Assembly (NCBI GenBank): GCA_002427735.1
Contig: DIYP01000016.1
Location: 310,001 to 374,000, forward strand
Direction: 5' to 3'
DNA from: Flavobacteriales bacterium UBA6051
Lineage (GTDB): Bacteria; Bacteroidota; Bacteroidia; Flavobacteriales_D; Crocinitomicaceae
DNA: 64,000 nucleotides
Shown here piece after piece: positions 1-7,997 of this stretch (position 1 is the first letter of the stretch; each line of letters starts with the position of its first letter). The notes below the pieces were generated by a model. That model was not told where the DNA came from. It saw nothing but the letters and a program-made list of their open reading frames with translations, and made no database searches. Both the position numbers and the translations under genes were made by a program.

Positions 1-873
1 TGTTTGCGTTCCCCGGTTGATCAACTCATAATTGTAAAAGGTCATATTGTTGATCTCATCATTTGAAGCAAAGGCAAAGGCTTGAGCACGAATCTCCATA
101 CCAATAGGATCTGCTCCAGTCTCTGTGTGGATGTTTCCTTTATCATTCATTACCCACCAGTAATTCAAATCTCCATATAACGAAACGCGTCGGTCAGTAG
201 CGCAATCTTTCGTTTTATTGATGTCGTGCCAAGGATAATCACCATCTTCCCAGCGGTATTCACCGTCGTTATTCCGATCAAAAAACGGAGCTAGATAATA
301 ATCCTGACCTTGAGTTATATCACCATGGGCTGGCCACTCCTTAATAATGTTTGGAACTTCATAATTAGGAAACAAGTCAGCTTGAGTAGATGTTCCATTC
401 AAAGCATCATCTACACCTGCCTGAAACCAAGAGTCAAACTGGCGAATGTCATCCTGAACAGTGACAAAATGCTTGTCATAAGCAGAACAATTTTCAAATG
501 TTGTTTCCGCTTCACCTTGAGATAATGGTCCAGTCCAATAATCTTGACCATCCCGATAGCGCAAAGCCGCCAGCTTTAACTGATTGTTTGCATCTACACC
601 TCCGAGCCAGAGCGCTGATGTAAATAGCGCCATAATTCCTGAGTTCTTTGGCACCTCATATTGCGATAGATTCTGCCCAGGTACTTGCCACAAATTCCCC
701 GCTGTATGAATCATTGCCCTCACATTATTCAACTCCATGTACGTCGTAGTTGAAGGTGGGGTACATCCGGCAGCTTTTGTCACGTTTACGACAATACCTT
801 CGTTACCGGCATACGGTTGTGAAAAGCCGCAAAAGGCAACTCCAAGAAAAAAAATGGAAAGCCAAGATCTCAT
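1..873 (-). CDS. Secreted protein of unknown function, C-terminus cut off by window edge
   Basis: The open frame runs from an ATG at 873 to the left edge without a stop, giving 291 residues. It begins with a Sec signal peptide (MRSWLSIFFLGVAFCGFSQ) ending in the FSQ cleavage style common in this window. The mature part starts with a stretch containing CTPPSTTT, then MELNNVRAMIHTAGNLW and a segment with ALWLGGVD, and ends at the edge in TFYNYELINRGTQ. I recognise this only as the style of large Bacteroidetes exported proteins that often carry a T9SS sorting domain at the missing C-terminus. No enzyme motif is visible. It is the last gene of a minus-strand run and starts about 97 bases downstream of the M28 peptidase stop. 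Sure that it is coding; function unknown. Confidence 0.85.
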   Translation of the reverse strand, partial: MRSWLSIFFLGVAFCGFSQPYAGNEGIVVNVTKAAGCTPPSTTTYMELNNVRAMIHTAGNLWQVPGQNLSQYEVPKNSGIMALFTSALWLGGVDANNQLKLAALRYRDGQDYWTGPLSQGEAETTFENCSAYDKHFVTVQDDIRQFDSWFQAGVDDALNGTSTQADLFPNYEVPNIIKEWPAHGDITQGQDYYLAPFFDRNNDGEYRWEDGDYPWHDINKTKDCATDRRVSLYGDLNYWWVMNDKGNIHTETGADPIGMEIRAQAFAFASNDEINNMTFYNYELINRGTQT

Positions 874-969
874 AATGTAGTGTTTTGAAGAACCAAAGTA
901 TGAATTATTTAGTAGAACACATACTCTATCCCTGTGTTAATGAGTTATCTGTGTGTTTTAAGGAGGGAA

Positions 970-2241
970 CTAATTGGGCAATTGCTTTACAAATTCAATG
1001 AGCAATCGGGTGATGTCATCGTATTCTTTAAAGCTTAATTCCTCATACTCATCAAAGACGTCATGATAATGTTTATTTGGCCCCATTGTATAGATGAAAA
1101 ATGCTGGCACTCCTTTTTCTGTAAACCAATAATGATCTGAGTTAGCAGAAGGTCCGCGCTTTTTCACTTTTGCGAGCAAATCCAATTCTGAATTGATCTT
1201 CTGAAGAAGTGCAAACTGTTCTTCAAATACCGTTGCATTTACAGCCGTAATCCCTTCTTCTCCGCTTCCCATGATATCAAGGTTCAACAAAAATTTGATT
1301 TTGTTCAATTTGAACAGTGGATTCTCCACAAAATACTTAGAGCCCACAAGCCCCGCTTCTTCACCTGCAAAAGCGATAAAGGCTATGTTGTATTGAGAAG
1401 GATTCTCTTTGAAATAACGGGCCATTGTAATCAACATGGCAGTGCCAGAGGCGTTATCATTTGCTCCAGGGAAATAAGTGTTCGCACCCATTCTTCCGAG
1501 GTGATCATAATGTGCAGTGAAAACAATTGTTTCCGAGCATTTTTTCTTTGCTGGAATGTAAGCAATGACATTCTGACTTTGATAATCCGGAAGGATCTCA
1601 GCATTGATATTAACGTCCAGGTATTCTCCCTTTTGAAAAGCTGAATCCTGAATTTGCAAATAAAGTTTATACCGTTGGTCGCGACCAACTGCCCACGTAA
1701 ACTTTGTGTCAATTAGCTCAATAACCGGTACAAGAGTAGCCACCTCCGCAACCAATCCACGCAGTTCTTTCAGAGTATCTGCACTGAGCTTCGTATAATC
1801 GAAAAGTAAGGTGTTTTTTCCTTCAAATCCGGCACTGACTTCACTAATTGCTCTTTGAATAAAGGAAATGTCGAGCACCTTATCGGAAGGAATTTCTTTT
1901 GCCAGTAATCGGGCATTCTTTGCACCTTTCGATGAGGGATCAACAACAAACTCTTTACCCGGAATTAATTCCCTTCCATTTTGGTTCAGAGACATCTCAT
2001 CAGGAAATACATTGACGTTTAATTCGAAATATTGAAAGTAGGATTTCTTGTAAGGTTTTACTCCAATTTTGGCAAATTCATCCGCTAGGAAAACGGCCGC
2101 AATTGAATCACCCTTATTCACATAACCTCGACCATGAAATTCAGGGGAACACAATTGTTCTGTGATTCTTCGCACTTCCTCAATCTGGCCAAAAGTCGCA
2201 GAAGAGGAAAACAAAATCGCTGCAAGCAGCAGGCTACGCAT
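970..2241 (-). CDS. M28 family zinc metallopeptidase, secreted
   Basis: A 423-residue protein with a signal peptide (residues 1-19, ending TFGQ). The catalytic domain is in the second half. HYDHLG at 244-249 supplies a His ligand, NDN at 261-263 the bridging Asp (D262), GEEAG at 293-297 the catalytic Glu and a ligand Glu, LDIMG carries D322, and HYH at 391-393 the last His. All M28 aminopeptidase positions are therefore present, so the enzyme should be active, removing N-terminal residues from peptides in the periplasm or outside the cell. The start ATG overlaps the end of the upstream acidic protein gene by 8 bases, suggesting co-transcription and coupled translation. Substrate specificity cannot be read from the sequence. 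Family assignment is firm. Confidence 0.93.
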   Translation of the reverse strand: MRSLLLAAILFSSSATFGQIEEVRRITEQLCSPEFHGRGYVNKGDSIAAVFLADEFAKIGVKPYKKSYFQYFELNVNVFPDEMSLNQNGRELIPGKEFVVDPSSKGAKNARLLAKEIPSDKVLDISFIQRAISEVSAGFEGKNTLLFDYTKLSADTLKELRGLVAEVATLVPVIELIDTKFTWAVGRDQRYKLYLQIQDSAFQKGEYLDVNINAEILPDYQSQNVIAYIPAKKKCSETIVFTAHYDHLGRMGANTYFPGANDNASGTAMLITMARYFKENPSQYNIAFIAFAGEEAGLVGSKYFVENPLFKLNKIKFLLNLDIMGSGEEGITAVNATVFEEQFALLQKINSELDLLAKVKKRGPSANSDHYWFTEKGVPAFFIYTMGPNKHYHDVFDEYEELSFKEYDDITRLLIEFVKQLPN

Positions 2242-2986
2242 AACGTCTGTTTACAAATGATACAAACTCTGCCACGGATTCTTCTTCAGGATCCCAAGCG
2301 TGCTCAGCAGCCAATTCTCCTACCTTGACTTGCGCAGCTCCTAAATCAGATTGCGTATCTAAAAGTTTCACAGCATCACTAAACAACTCACTTGAACCAT
2401 CAAACAAATCATTGATATAACGTAGTTTTTGATTCAATCCGAATGCCCCAATAAGTGTGTCTATCTTGGCATTTCCGAACTGTGAGCCCAGTGAATTGTC
2501 TTCAATATTTAATTTTTCCCAGAAAGATTGGTCTGAGGAATTTACAGTGACCGACTCTTCAACCTTTTCTTCCTCAATTTCCTCAATGACTTCTTCTTTT
2601 TCAACAACTGGAGGTAGCACTTGTTCCTTCTCCTCTGTTTTATCTTCTATTGAAATTTCAGGTTCAGCTGCAAATGGCTCAAAAACTGGTGTCTCAACCT
2701 CTTCTTCCTCTTTTGCATCAGCTTCATCAAAAATGGCAAATTCGATTTCGGTGTTTTCTTCTTCAGTTGACACTTCTTCAACCTCGGCTGCGTCTTCTTC
2801 AACTACTTCTCCTTTCACATGACGTTCGAATGCCTTGTACTTAAGGATAATGCTCTTCTCGTGCATCTCTCTCGTAATATGCTCCAACTCTACCAAGTCG
2901 TTCACAGTCAAATCGCCATTCTCTAGCTTATCAACCAATGACTTTAACTCCTCTAACTGCTTTTTATATGCTTCCAAATTTTCCAT
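2234..2986 (-). CDS. Conserved acidic cytoplasmic protein of unknown function
   Basis: A 250-residue protein in three parts. Residues 1-60 form a predicted coiled coil or helical hairpin (LEAYKKQLEELKSLVDKLEN and following). Residues 60-150 are a low-complexity, Glu-rich acidic linker with almost no hydrophobic residues. The C-terminal 95 residues form a compact domain containing IGAFGLNQKLRYINDLF and AWDPEEESVAEF. I recall this domain as recurring in Bacteroidetes hypothetical proteins, but know no function. There is no signal peptide or membrane segment. It is the first gene of a pair with the M28 peptidase and lies divergently from thymidine kinase. The acidic linker suggests a flexible tether between two folded modules. 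Confidence 0.8.
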   Translation of the reverse strand: MENLEAYKKQLEELKSLVDKLENGDLTVNDLVELEHITREMHEKSIILKYKAFERHVKGEVVEEDAAEVEEVSTEEENTEIEFAIFDEADAKEEEEVETPVFEPFAAEPEISIEDKTEEKEQVLPPVVEKEEVIEEIEEEKVEESVTVNSSDQSFWEKLNIEDNSLGSQFGNAKIDTLIGAFGLNQKLRYINDLFDGSSELFSDAVKLLDTQSDLGAAQVKVGELAAEHAWDPEEESVAEFVSFVNRRYA

Positions 2987-3075
2987 GTCTCTTTCCTAAA
3001 TCGACTTTTCAACATTTTCATCAAGTTGCTAACGAAGTACAAGAACTGTGCAACTTAATAACGATTTTTATTTTC

Positions 3076-3083
3076 CAAAGTTA
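3076..3083 (-). promoter_or_regulatory. Candidate -7 box for the acidic protein/M28 peptidase pair
   Basis: Minus strand reads TAACTTTG, a perfect match to the Bacteroidetes -7 consensus TAnnTTTG. It would give a leader of roughly 85 bases. No TTG was found at the expected -33 distance, so this is a single-element call. Confidence 0.35.
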
Positions 3084-3166
3084 CCGAACAAAACAGGTTG
3101 GTAAAAACTACTGCTCTCTTTTTGTCTAATGGACTTTGTTGATAACCTAAAAAGTGATTGTTTAAT

Positions 3167-3742
3167 ATGTTTTTGGAACACTTTCCTGACGAAGGTCGAC
3201 AGCACGGATGGATCGAAGTTGTATGTGGATCAATGTTTTCCGGTAAGACGGAAGAACTTATCCGAAGGCTGAAGCGCGCTGAGTTTGCTAACCAAAAAAT
3301 CCTGTTAGTAAAACCTACAGTTGACGATCGTTATCATAAAAAGAATGTAGTTAGTCATCAAGGAAATAGTTTTGAAGCTATTTGCGTGAAAGACTCCTCC
3401 GAGATCCTAACAATTTGGGAAAAGCAAAAAGTTGTTGCCATCGATGAGGCACAGTTTTTTGACGAGGGAATAGTAGATATCTGCACACAACTCGCAGAAA
3501 AAGGAGTACGTGTAATTCTTGCAGGTCTGGACATGGATTTTCAGGGGATTCCATTTGGACCAATGCCAAAACTTCTAAGCATTGCTGAATACGTCACGAA
3601 GGTTCACGCGATTTGCGTATCTTGTGGTAACCTTGCACAATTCTCTCACAGAACAGTTGATGGAAAAGAGCAAGTCCTTGTTGGAGCGGTTGAGGAATAT
3701 AAGCCTCTATGCCGGTCCTGTTACAACAAAATAATGCATTGA
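3167..3742 (+). CDS. tdk: Thymidine kinase (type II, zinc-containing)
   Basis: Phosphorylates thymidine to dTMP with ATP in the salvage pathway. I place the start at the ATG at 3167 rather than the in-frame TTG at 3158, because Bacteroidetes thymidine kinases typically begin near MFLEH. The product is 191 residues. Walker A is GSMFSGKT at 21-28. IDEAQFF at 92-98 holds the catalytic Glu (E94). Four structural zinc cysteines are present at C150, C153, C182 and C185. The length and all motifs fit the family, so the enzyme should be functional. The 3' end overlaps the start of the murF-alr gene by 34 bases, so the two are probably one transcript. Upstream lies a divergent intergenic region shared with the acidic protein gene. 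Confidence 0.97.
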   Translation: MFLEHFPDEGRQHGWIEVVCGSMFSGKTEELIRRLKRAEFANQKILLVKPTVDDRYHKKNVVSHQGNSFEAICVKDSSEILTIWEKQKVVAIDEAQFFDEGIVDICTQLAEKGVRVILAGLDMDFQGIPFGPMPKLLSIAEYVTKVHAICVSCGNLAQFSHRTVDGKEQVLVGAVEEYKPLCRSCYNKIMH

Positions 3743-6012
3743 AGCTTGATTACGCATACCATGAATTAGCGCTCTTACTCAACGGCTCAAAAGTTGAAAA
3801 TGAATCGATTATTCACTCTGTAGCCTTCGATTCACGACGCATCACGCATGGCAAACATGTACTGTTTTTTGCACTAGAAGGTGTGTTCCGTGATGGACAT
3901 GACTTTATTGAAGATGCCTATAATCGTGGAGTTCGGCATTTCGTCGTAAGTAAATCAGGACAAACTGATCATCTGCAGGATGCACACGAGATCAAAGTAG
4001 ACAACACGCTTTCAGCGCTTCAGCAACTGGCCGCGCATCATCGCCAAAAATATGATTGCCCAATTGTAGCCATTACTGGAAGTAATGGCAAGACAACAGT
4101 GAAAGAATGGCTAAGTCATTTGTTGAATAAACAATTCTCTATTGCCAGAAGTCCGAAAAGCTATAATTCCAAACTCGGAGTTGCTATTTCTTTGTTAGAG
4201 ATTAATTCGAAAACAGATATTGCGCTTATTGAAGTTGGTGTTGCAGGACCCAATGAAATGGTTGAATTAAAGCGCATTATTGCTCCAACACATGGCATCT
4301 TCACTTCCTTTGGAACAGCTCATCGCGAACAATTTGAAACAGTCGAAGATCACCTCCAGGAAAAATTGAACCTGTTCAATGGAATGCACCATTTTTTATA
4401 CCCTTCCTCTATATCGGAAGTTCAATCATCTAACGGCAGAATCGTTCCGGAAAGCGCTTATAATGATTATTTAGAAAATCTTCATTTCTCGGATCAGACA
4501 AGTCGTCAAAATGCCCGACTGGCAGTTGCAATGGCTATCCAATTGGGCTTGGATTCAGACAAAATCATTAGTGGCATCAAAGAACTCAATCCACTTGCGC
4601 TTCGGTTAGAATCGTATGACGGTGTCAATGGAAATACCATCATTAATGACACATACAATTTAGATAAGGAATCGCTACGGTTATCGCTGGAATATCAATT
4701 AGCAAATTCCCAAAACAAAAAGCGCATCGTTATTGTAGGCCTTAAAGGAAAAGATGCGGACAAAGAAAAAGAGATTACAGAAATTGTAAGCCAGTTCTCT
4801 CCTAATGAATTTCATTTTCATTATGCCGATGAACCTGTAGAGTTTGATTACAAGAATTCCAGTATTCTCATAAAGGGAACTCGTTCGGCACGAATGGAAC
4901 GTATAGCAAGGAGATTTAAGCAGCAGAATCATCAGACTTATTTGGAAATTGATTTGACCGCTGTAAGGCATAACATTAATTATCACAAACGGCAACTGAA
5001 AGACACCACTCGGTTACTTTGTATGGTGAAAGCATCCTCCTATGGGTCTGACGCTAGAACAATGGGTAAATTCCTCGAAAGTATGGGAGTTGATTATCTT
5101 GGTGTAGCCTATCCGGATGAAGGCGTTGAGCTCCGTAAAAATGGTGTTCATTTACCAATACTTGTGATGAATTGTGAAGAAATAGCATTCGCTCAATGCA
5201 TTGAGTATCGCCTGGAACCTGCTATATACTCCTTGGCACAATTGAACAGTTTTATTACAGAGTTGATCCATAAAGATGAAATGCACTACCCGATTCATAT
5301 AAAATTGGAGACTGGTATGAATAGACTAGGATTTGTACAATCTGAATTGGGTGCATTAAAAAGTTTAATAAAAGGCCAGCCTGAAATTTACGTCAAGAGT
5401 ATTTATTCGCATCTCGCAGAATCCGATCAGGTGGACTCAACATTTACACGCAGACAAATAGACCGATTTAATCTCTTTGCCGATCAAATCGATAATGAAT
5501 TTCCATATAAGATAATGCGCCATATTTTGAATTCCTCAGGAATAGAGAATTATCCAGAGAGTCAATTAGATATGGTCAGACTTGGCATCGGAATGTACGG
5601 CGTTTCCCAAAACAAGCATTTGCGACCGGCGTTATCTTGGTACAGCACGATTTCTCAGATAAAAGAAGTTAATTCTGGCGATTCCGTTGGATACGGTCGA
5701 ACTTTTGTTGCAAGCCAACCGATGTCTATTGCTGTAATTCCTGTTGGCTATGCGGATGGCTTTCGCCGCTCCCTTGGCCAGGGAAAAGGGGGTGTTTACA
5801 TTAATGGGATTTTCTGCCCAACCGTAGGCAATGTTTGTATGGACATGATCATGGTCGACGTATCTCACCAGAATTTCAAGGCAGGAGATCGTGCAGAAAT
5901 CATTGGAGAACATCAAACTATTGGTGATTTCGCTGAATTACTTGAAACGATTCCGTATGAAATCATGACCGGTCTTTCCAGCAGAGTGCACCGCCTTTTT
6001 GTCGACCAGTAG
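3709..6012 (+). CDS. Bifunctional MurF (D-Ala-D-Ala-adding ligase) / alanine racemase
   Basis: A 767-residue fusion of two peptidoglycan enzymes. Residues about 15-400 are the Mur ligase: an N-terminal MurF substrate domain, the ATP loop GSNGKTT at 124-130, and a C-terminal ligase domain with VGLKGKDADKE. Residues about 408-767 are a PLP alanine racemase: the Schiff-base lysine K441 lies in MVKASSYGS, and SVGYGRTF holds the second catalytic tyrosine. One half makes D-Ala; the other adds the D-Ala-D-Ala dipeptide to UDP-MurNAc-tripeptide. This fusion is known across Bacteroidetes. The MurF middle is short (about 400 residues in all). The ATG at 3709 lies inside the tdk 3' end, and a later start is possible. 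It ends flush against the convergent lipoprotein gene. Confidence 0.95.
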   Translation: MPVLLQQNNALKLDYAYHELALLLNGSKVENESIIHSVAFDSRRITHGKHVLFFALEGVFRDGHDFIEDAYNRGVRHFVVSKSGQTDHLQDAHEIKVDNTLSALQQLAAHHRQKYDCPIVAITGSNGKTTVKEWLSHLLNKQFSIARSPKSYNSKLGVAISLLEINSKTDIALIEVGVAGPNEMVELKRIIAPTHGIFTSFGTAHREQFETVEDHLQEKLNLFNGMHHFLYPSSISEVQSSNGRIVPESAYNDYLENLHFSDQTSRQNARLAVAMAIQLGLDSDKIISGIKELNPLALRLESYDGVNGNTIINDTYNLDKESLRLSLEYQLANSQNKKRIVIVGLKGKDADKEKEITEIVSQFSPNEFHFHYADEPVEFDYKNSSILIKGTRSARMERIARRFKQQNHQTYLEIDLTAVRHNINYHKRQLKDTTRLLCMVKASSYGSDARTMGKFLESMGVDYLGVAYPDEGVELRKNGVHLPILVMNCEEIAFAQCIEYRLEPAIYSLAQLNSFITELIHKDEMHYPIHIKLETGMNRLGFVQSELGALKSLIKGQPEIYVKSIYSHLAESDQVDSTFTRRQIDRFNLFADQIDNEFPYKIMRHILNSSGIENYPESQLDMVRLGIGMYGVSQNKHLRPALSWYSTISQIKEVNSGDSVGYGRTFVASQPMSIAVIPVGYADGFRRSLGQGKGGVYINGIFCPTVGNVCMDMIMVDVSHQNFKAGDRAEIIGEHQTIGDFAELLETIPYEIMTGLSSRVHRLFVDQ

Positions 6013-6471
6013 CTATTGTCCGAGATTCAACTGAAGACCGTCTAGTGTTCTTGACTCATTAACGTCTATCTTTTTCCCCAGGAACCAAACACCCGCTCGC
6101 ACTTTGCCTTTTAAGCGTACAGTAACATTCTTTTGACCGGCAAGACGCATCGCGCGGAACATTGCTCCTTCAGCTAACGTTGCGGTCAAAGGTGCATCGA
6201 TCAATGTTTCTTGTTTCGCTTTCATTTTGACCTTCTTATCCAAGTGCACCTTGCCAAGATACTCATCATCGATATAGACATCTAATGTTGAAGGCTTCAC
6301 TTTAATGGCATATCCATTCCCATTATAAACCTTGCCTCCAGCACGAAGTTTTATATCCCTACCATCAATTTGCTCGACTTTAATCGATTCTCCTCCTCTA
6401 AACTCCGGCTCATAAAATGTGCACGAAGTTACCAACAACGCAAAGCCAATGATGGCCAATAAATTCTTCAT
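6013..6471 (-). CDS. Lipoprotein, possibly LEA14-like
   Basis: 152 residues with a lipoprotein signal: hydrophobic stretch 3-15 and lipobox VTSC with the acylated cysteine at 17. The mature part is a beta-rich sequence with repeated basic patches (GGKVYNGNGYAIKVKPSTLDV, KVHLDKKVKMKAKQ) and a C-terminal KVRAGVWFLGKKIDV. The pattern of alternating strands resembles the LEA type 2 desiccation-related fold, a weak resemblance by eye only. It should sit in the outer or inner membrane facing the periplasm. The stop codon directly abuts the stop of convergent murF-alr with no intergenic base, and the dipeptidase gene ends 2 bases upstream of its start, so it is probably the second gene of that minus-strand transcript. 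Confidence 0.82.
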   Translation of the reverse strand: MKNLLAIIGFALLVTSCTFYEPEFRGGESIKVEQIDGRDIKLRAGGKVYNGNGYAIKVKPSTLDVYIDDEYLGKVHLDKKVKMKAKQETLIDAPLTATLAEGAMFRAMRLAGQKNVTVRLKGKVRAGVWFLGKKIDVNESRTLDGLQLNLGQ

Positions 6472-6473
6472 GA

Positions 6474-7865
6474 TTAAGATGTTAACAGTTCTCTATAATA
6501 ACTGAAGAAATATGGAATTGTTTCAATTCCCTTGTAATAATTGAACAATCCGTAGTGCTCATTTGGCGAGTGAATGGCATCACTATCCAATCCGAATCCC
6601 ATCAAAATGGTCTTTATGCCCAGTTCTTTTTCAAACATCGCGACAATCGGAATTGAACCGCCGCTGCGCATAGGAATTGGTTTCTTACCAAATGTTTTTT
6701 CATAAGCCATGCTCGCTGCACGGTAACCATCAGAATCAATTGGAGTAACAGCAGGCTCACCACCATGATGAGGAGTAACTTTCACTGTTGCTCCCTCAGG
6801 CGCCAACGTGCTGAAATGATCCATAAAAAGTTGAGTGATCTCATTCGGGTCTTGGTCAGGAACAAGTCGCATAGAAATTTTTGCGTATGCTTTGGAAGCG
6901 ATAACAGTTTTGGCTCCTTCGCCTGTATAACCGCCCCATATTCCGTTAACATCCAGCGTAGGGCGAATAGATCCCCTTTCAAGGGTAGAATACCCTTTTT
7001 CACCATACACATCAGCAATGTCAAGCGCTTTACAATATCCTTCCTTGCTGAAAGGTGCTTTTGCCATTTCAGCGCGCTCTTCATCTGATAATTCAACTAC
7101 CTTATCGTAGAACCCCGGAATAGTAATGTGGTTATTTTCGTCATGCAATGAAGCAATCATTTTTGACAAGATATTGATTGGATTTACAACACACCCACCA
7201 TATAATCCAGAGTGTAAATCACGATTTGGACCAGTTACCTCAACTTCCACATAACTCAAACCTCTCAAACCTGTTGTAATCGACGGAACATCATTGGCAA
7301 TCATTCCTGTATCGGATACCAGAATTACATCTGCTTTTAGCCTGTCGTGATTGTTTTTTACGAAGACTCCCAGGTTCTCACTACCTACTTCCTCTTCTCC
7401 TTCGATCATGAACTTCACGTTACACGGCAGCTCATTGGACTGAATCATCGCTTCAAAAGCTTTCACATGCATGTACATTTGCCCTTTATCGTCACAAGCG
7501 CCACGTGCAAAAATTGCCCCTTCAGGGTGTAAATCAGTCTTTTTGACCACCGGCTCAAATGCCGGACTAGTCCACAAGTCAATTGGATCAGCAGGCTGTA
7601 CATCGTAGTGTCCATACACCAAAACTGTTGGTAAAGAATTGTCGATGATCTTATCTCCATAAACAATTGGATAGCCATCTGTTTCACAAATCTCCACATT
7701 CTCAGCGCCGATCGAGCTTAACTTTTCAGCTATAAATTCTGCTGTCTTTCTTACATCTCCTGCATAAGCTGGATCTGCCGAAATAGATGGAATTTTTAAT
7801 AAATCCAATAATTCAGTTAAAAAACGCTCTTTATTCTCAGCGATATATGCCTGTGTTGCTTCCAT
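6474..7865 (-). CDS. M20 family dipeptidase (CNDP/PepV-like)
   Basis: 463 residues when started at the ATG at 7865. The open frame continues 29 codons upstream, but that extension is hydrophobic and unlike the family, whose members start just before a helix such as AYIAENKERF. Metal ligands of an active M20 dizinc peptidase are visible: HYD at 86-88, DDKG from 125, the catalytic EGEEE at 155-159, D185 in VSDT, and a C-terminal AIHSPNEH histidine. H218 in DLHSG belongs to the dimerisation (lid) domain. No signal peptide, so it is cytosolic and probably cleaves dipeptides for amino-acid recycling. The lipoprotein gene follows 2 bases after its stop. Confidence 0.93.
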   Translation of the reverse strand: MEATQAYIAENKERFLTELLDLLKIPSISADPAYAGDVRKTAEFIAEKLSSIGAENVEICETDGYPIVYGDKIIDNSLPTVLVYGHYDVQPADPIDLWTSPAFEPVVKKTDLHPEGAIFARGACDDKGQMYMHVKAFEAMIQSNELPCNVKFMIEGEEEVGSENLGVFVKNNHDRLKADVILVSDTGMIANDVPSITTGLRGLSYVEVEVTGPNRDLHSGLYGGCVVNPINILSKMIASLHDENNHITIPGFYDKVVELSDEERAEMAKAPFSKEGYCKALDIADVYGEKGYSTLERGSIRPTLDVNGIWGGYTGEGAKTVIASKAYAKISMRLVPDQDPNEITQLFMDHFSTLAPEGATVKVTPHHGGEPAVTPIDSDGYRAASMAYEKTFGKKPIPMRSGGSIPIVAMFEKELGIKTILMGFGLDSDAIHSPNEHYGLFNYYKGIETIPYFFSYYRELLTS

Positions 7866-7997
7866 AATTTTATTGATTTGTGAACCCTTCAAAAGTCGGA
7901 ATTTTATTAAAATAATTAGGTATTCTGGAGACAATATTCGATTTTCGTGCAACTTATTACGGGAATTCCCGTCTTAGTGGTAATAAATCGAATTATT

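Noticed and set aside
2457..2822. 121-codon Ser-rich open frame on the plus strand
   Set aside because: It is the antisense of the acidic Glu-rich linker on the minus strand, which gives Ser and Phe by complement.
3158..3166. TTG start of tdk 9 bases upstream
   Set aside because: An ATG lies 9 bases later at the position where the Bacteroidetes thymidine kinases I know of start.
7866..7952. 29-codon N-terminal extension of the M20 dipeptidase
   Set aside because: It is hydrophobic and atypical for the family. The ATG at 7865 begins a normal family N-terminus.
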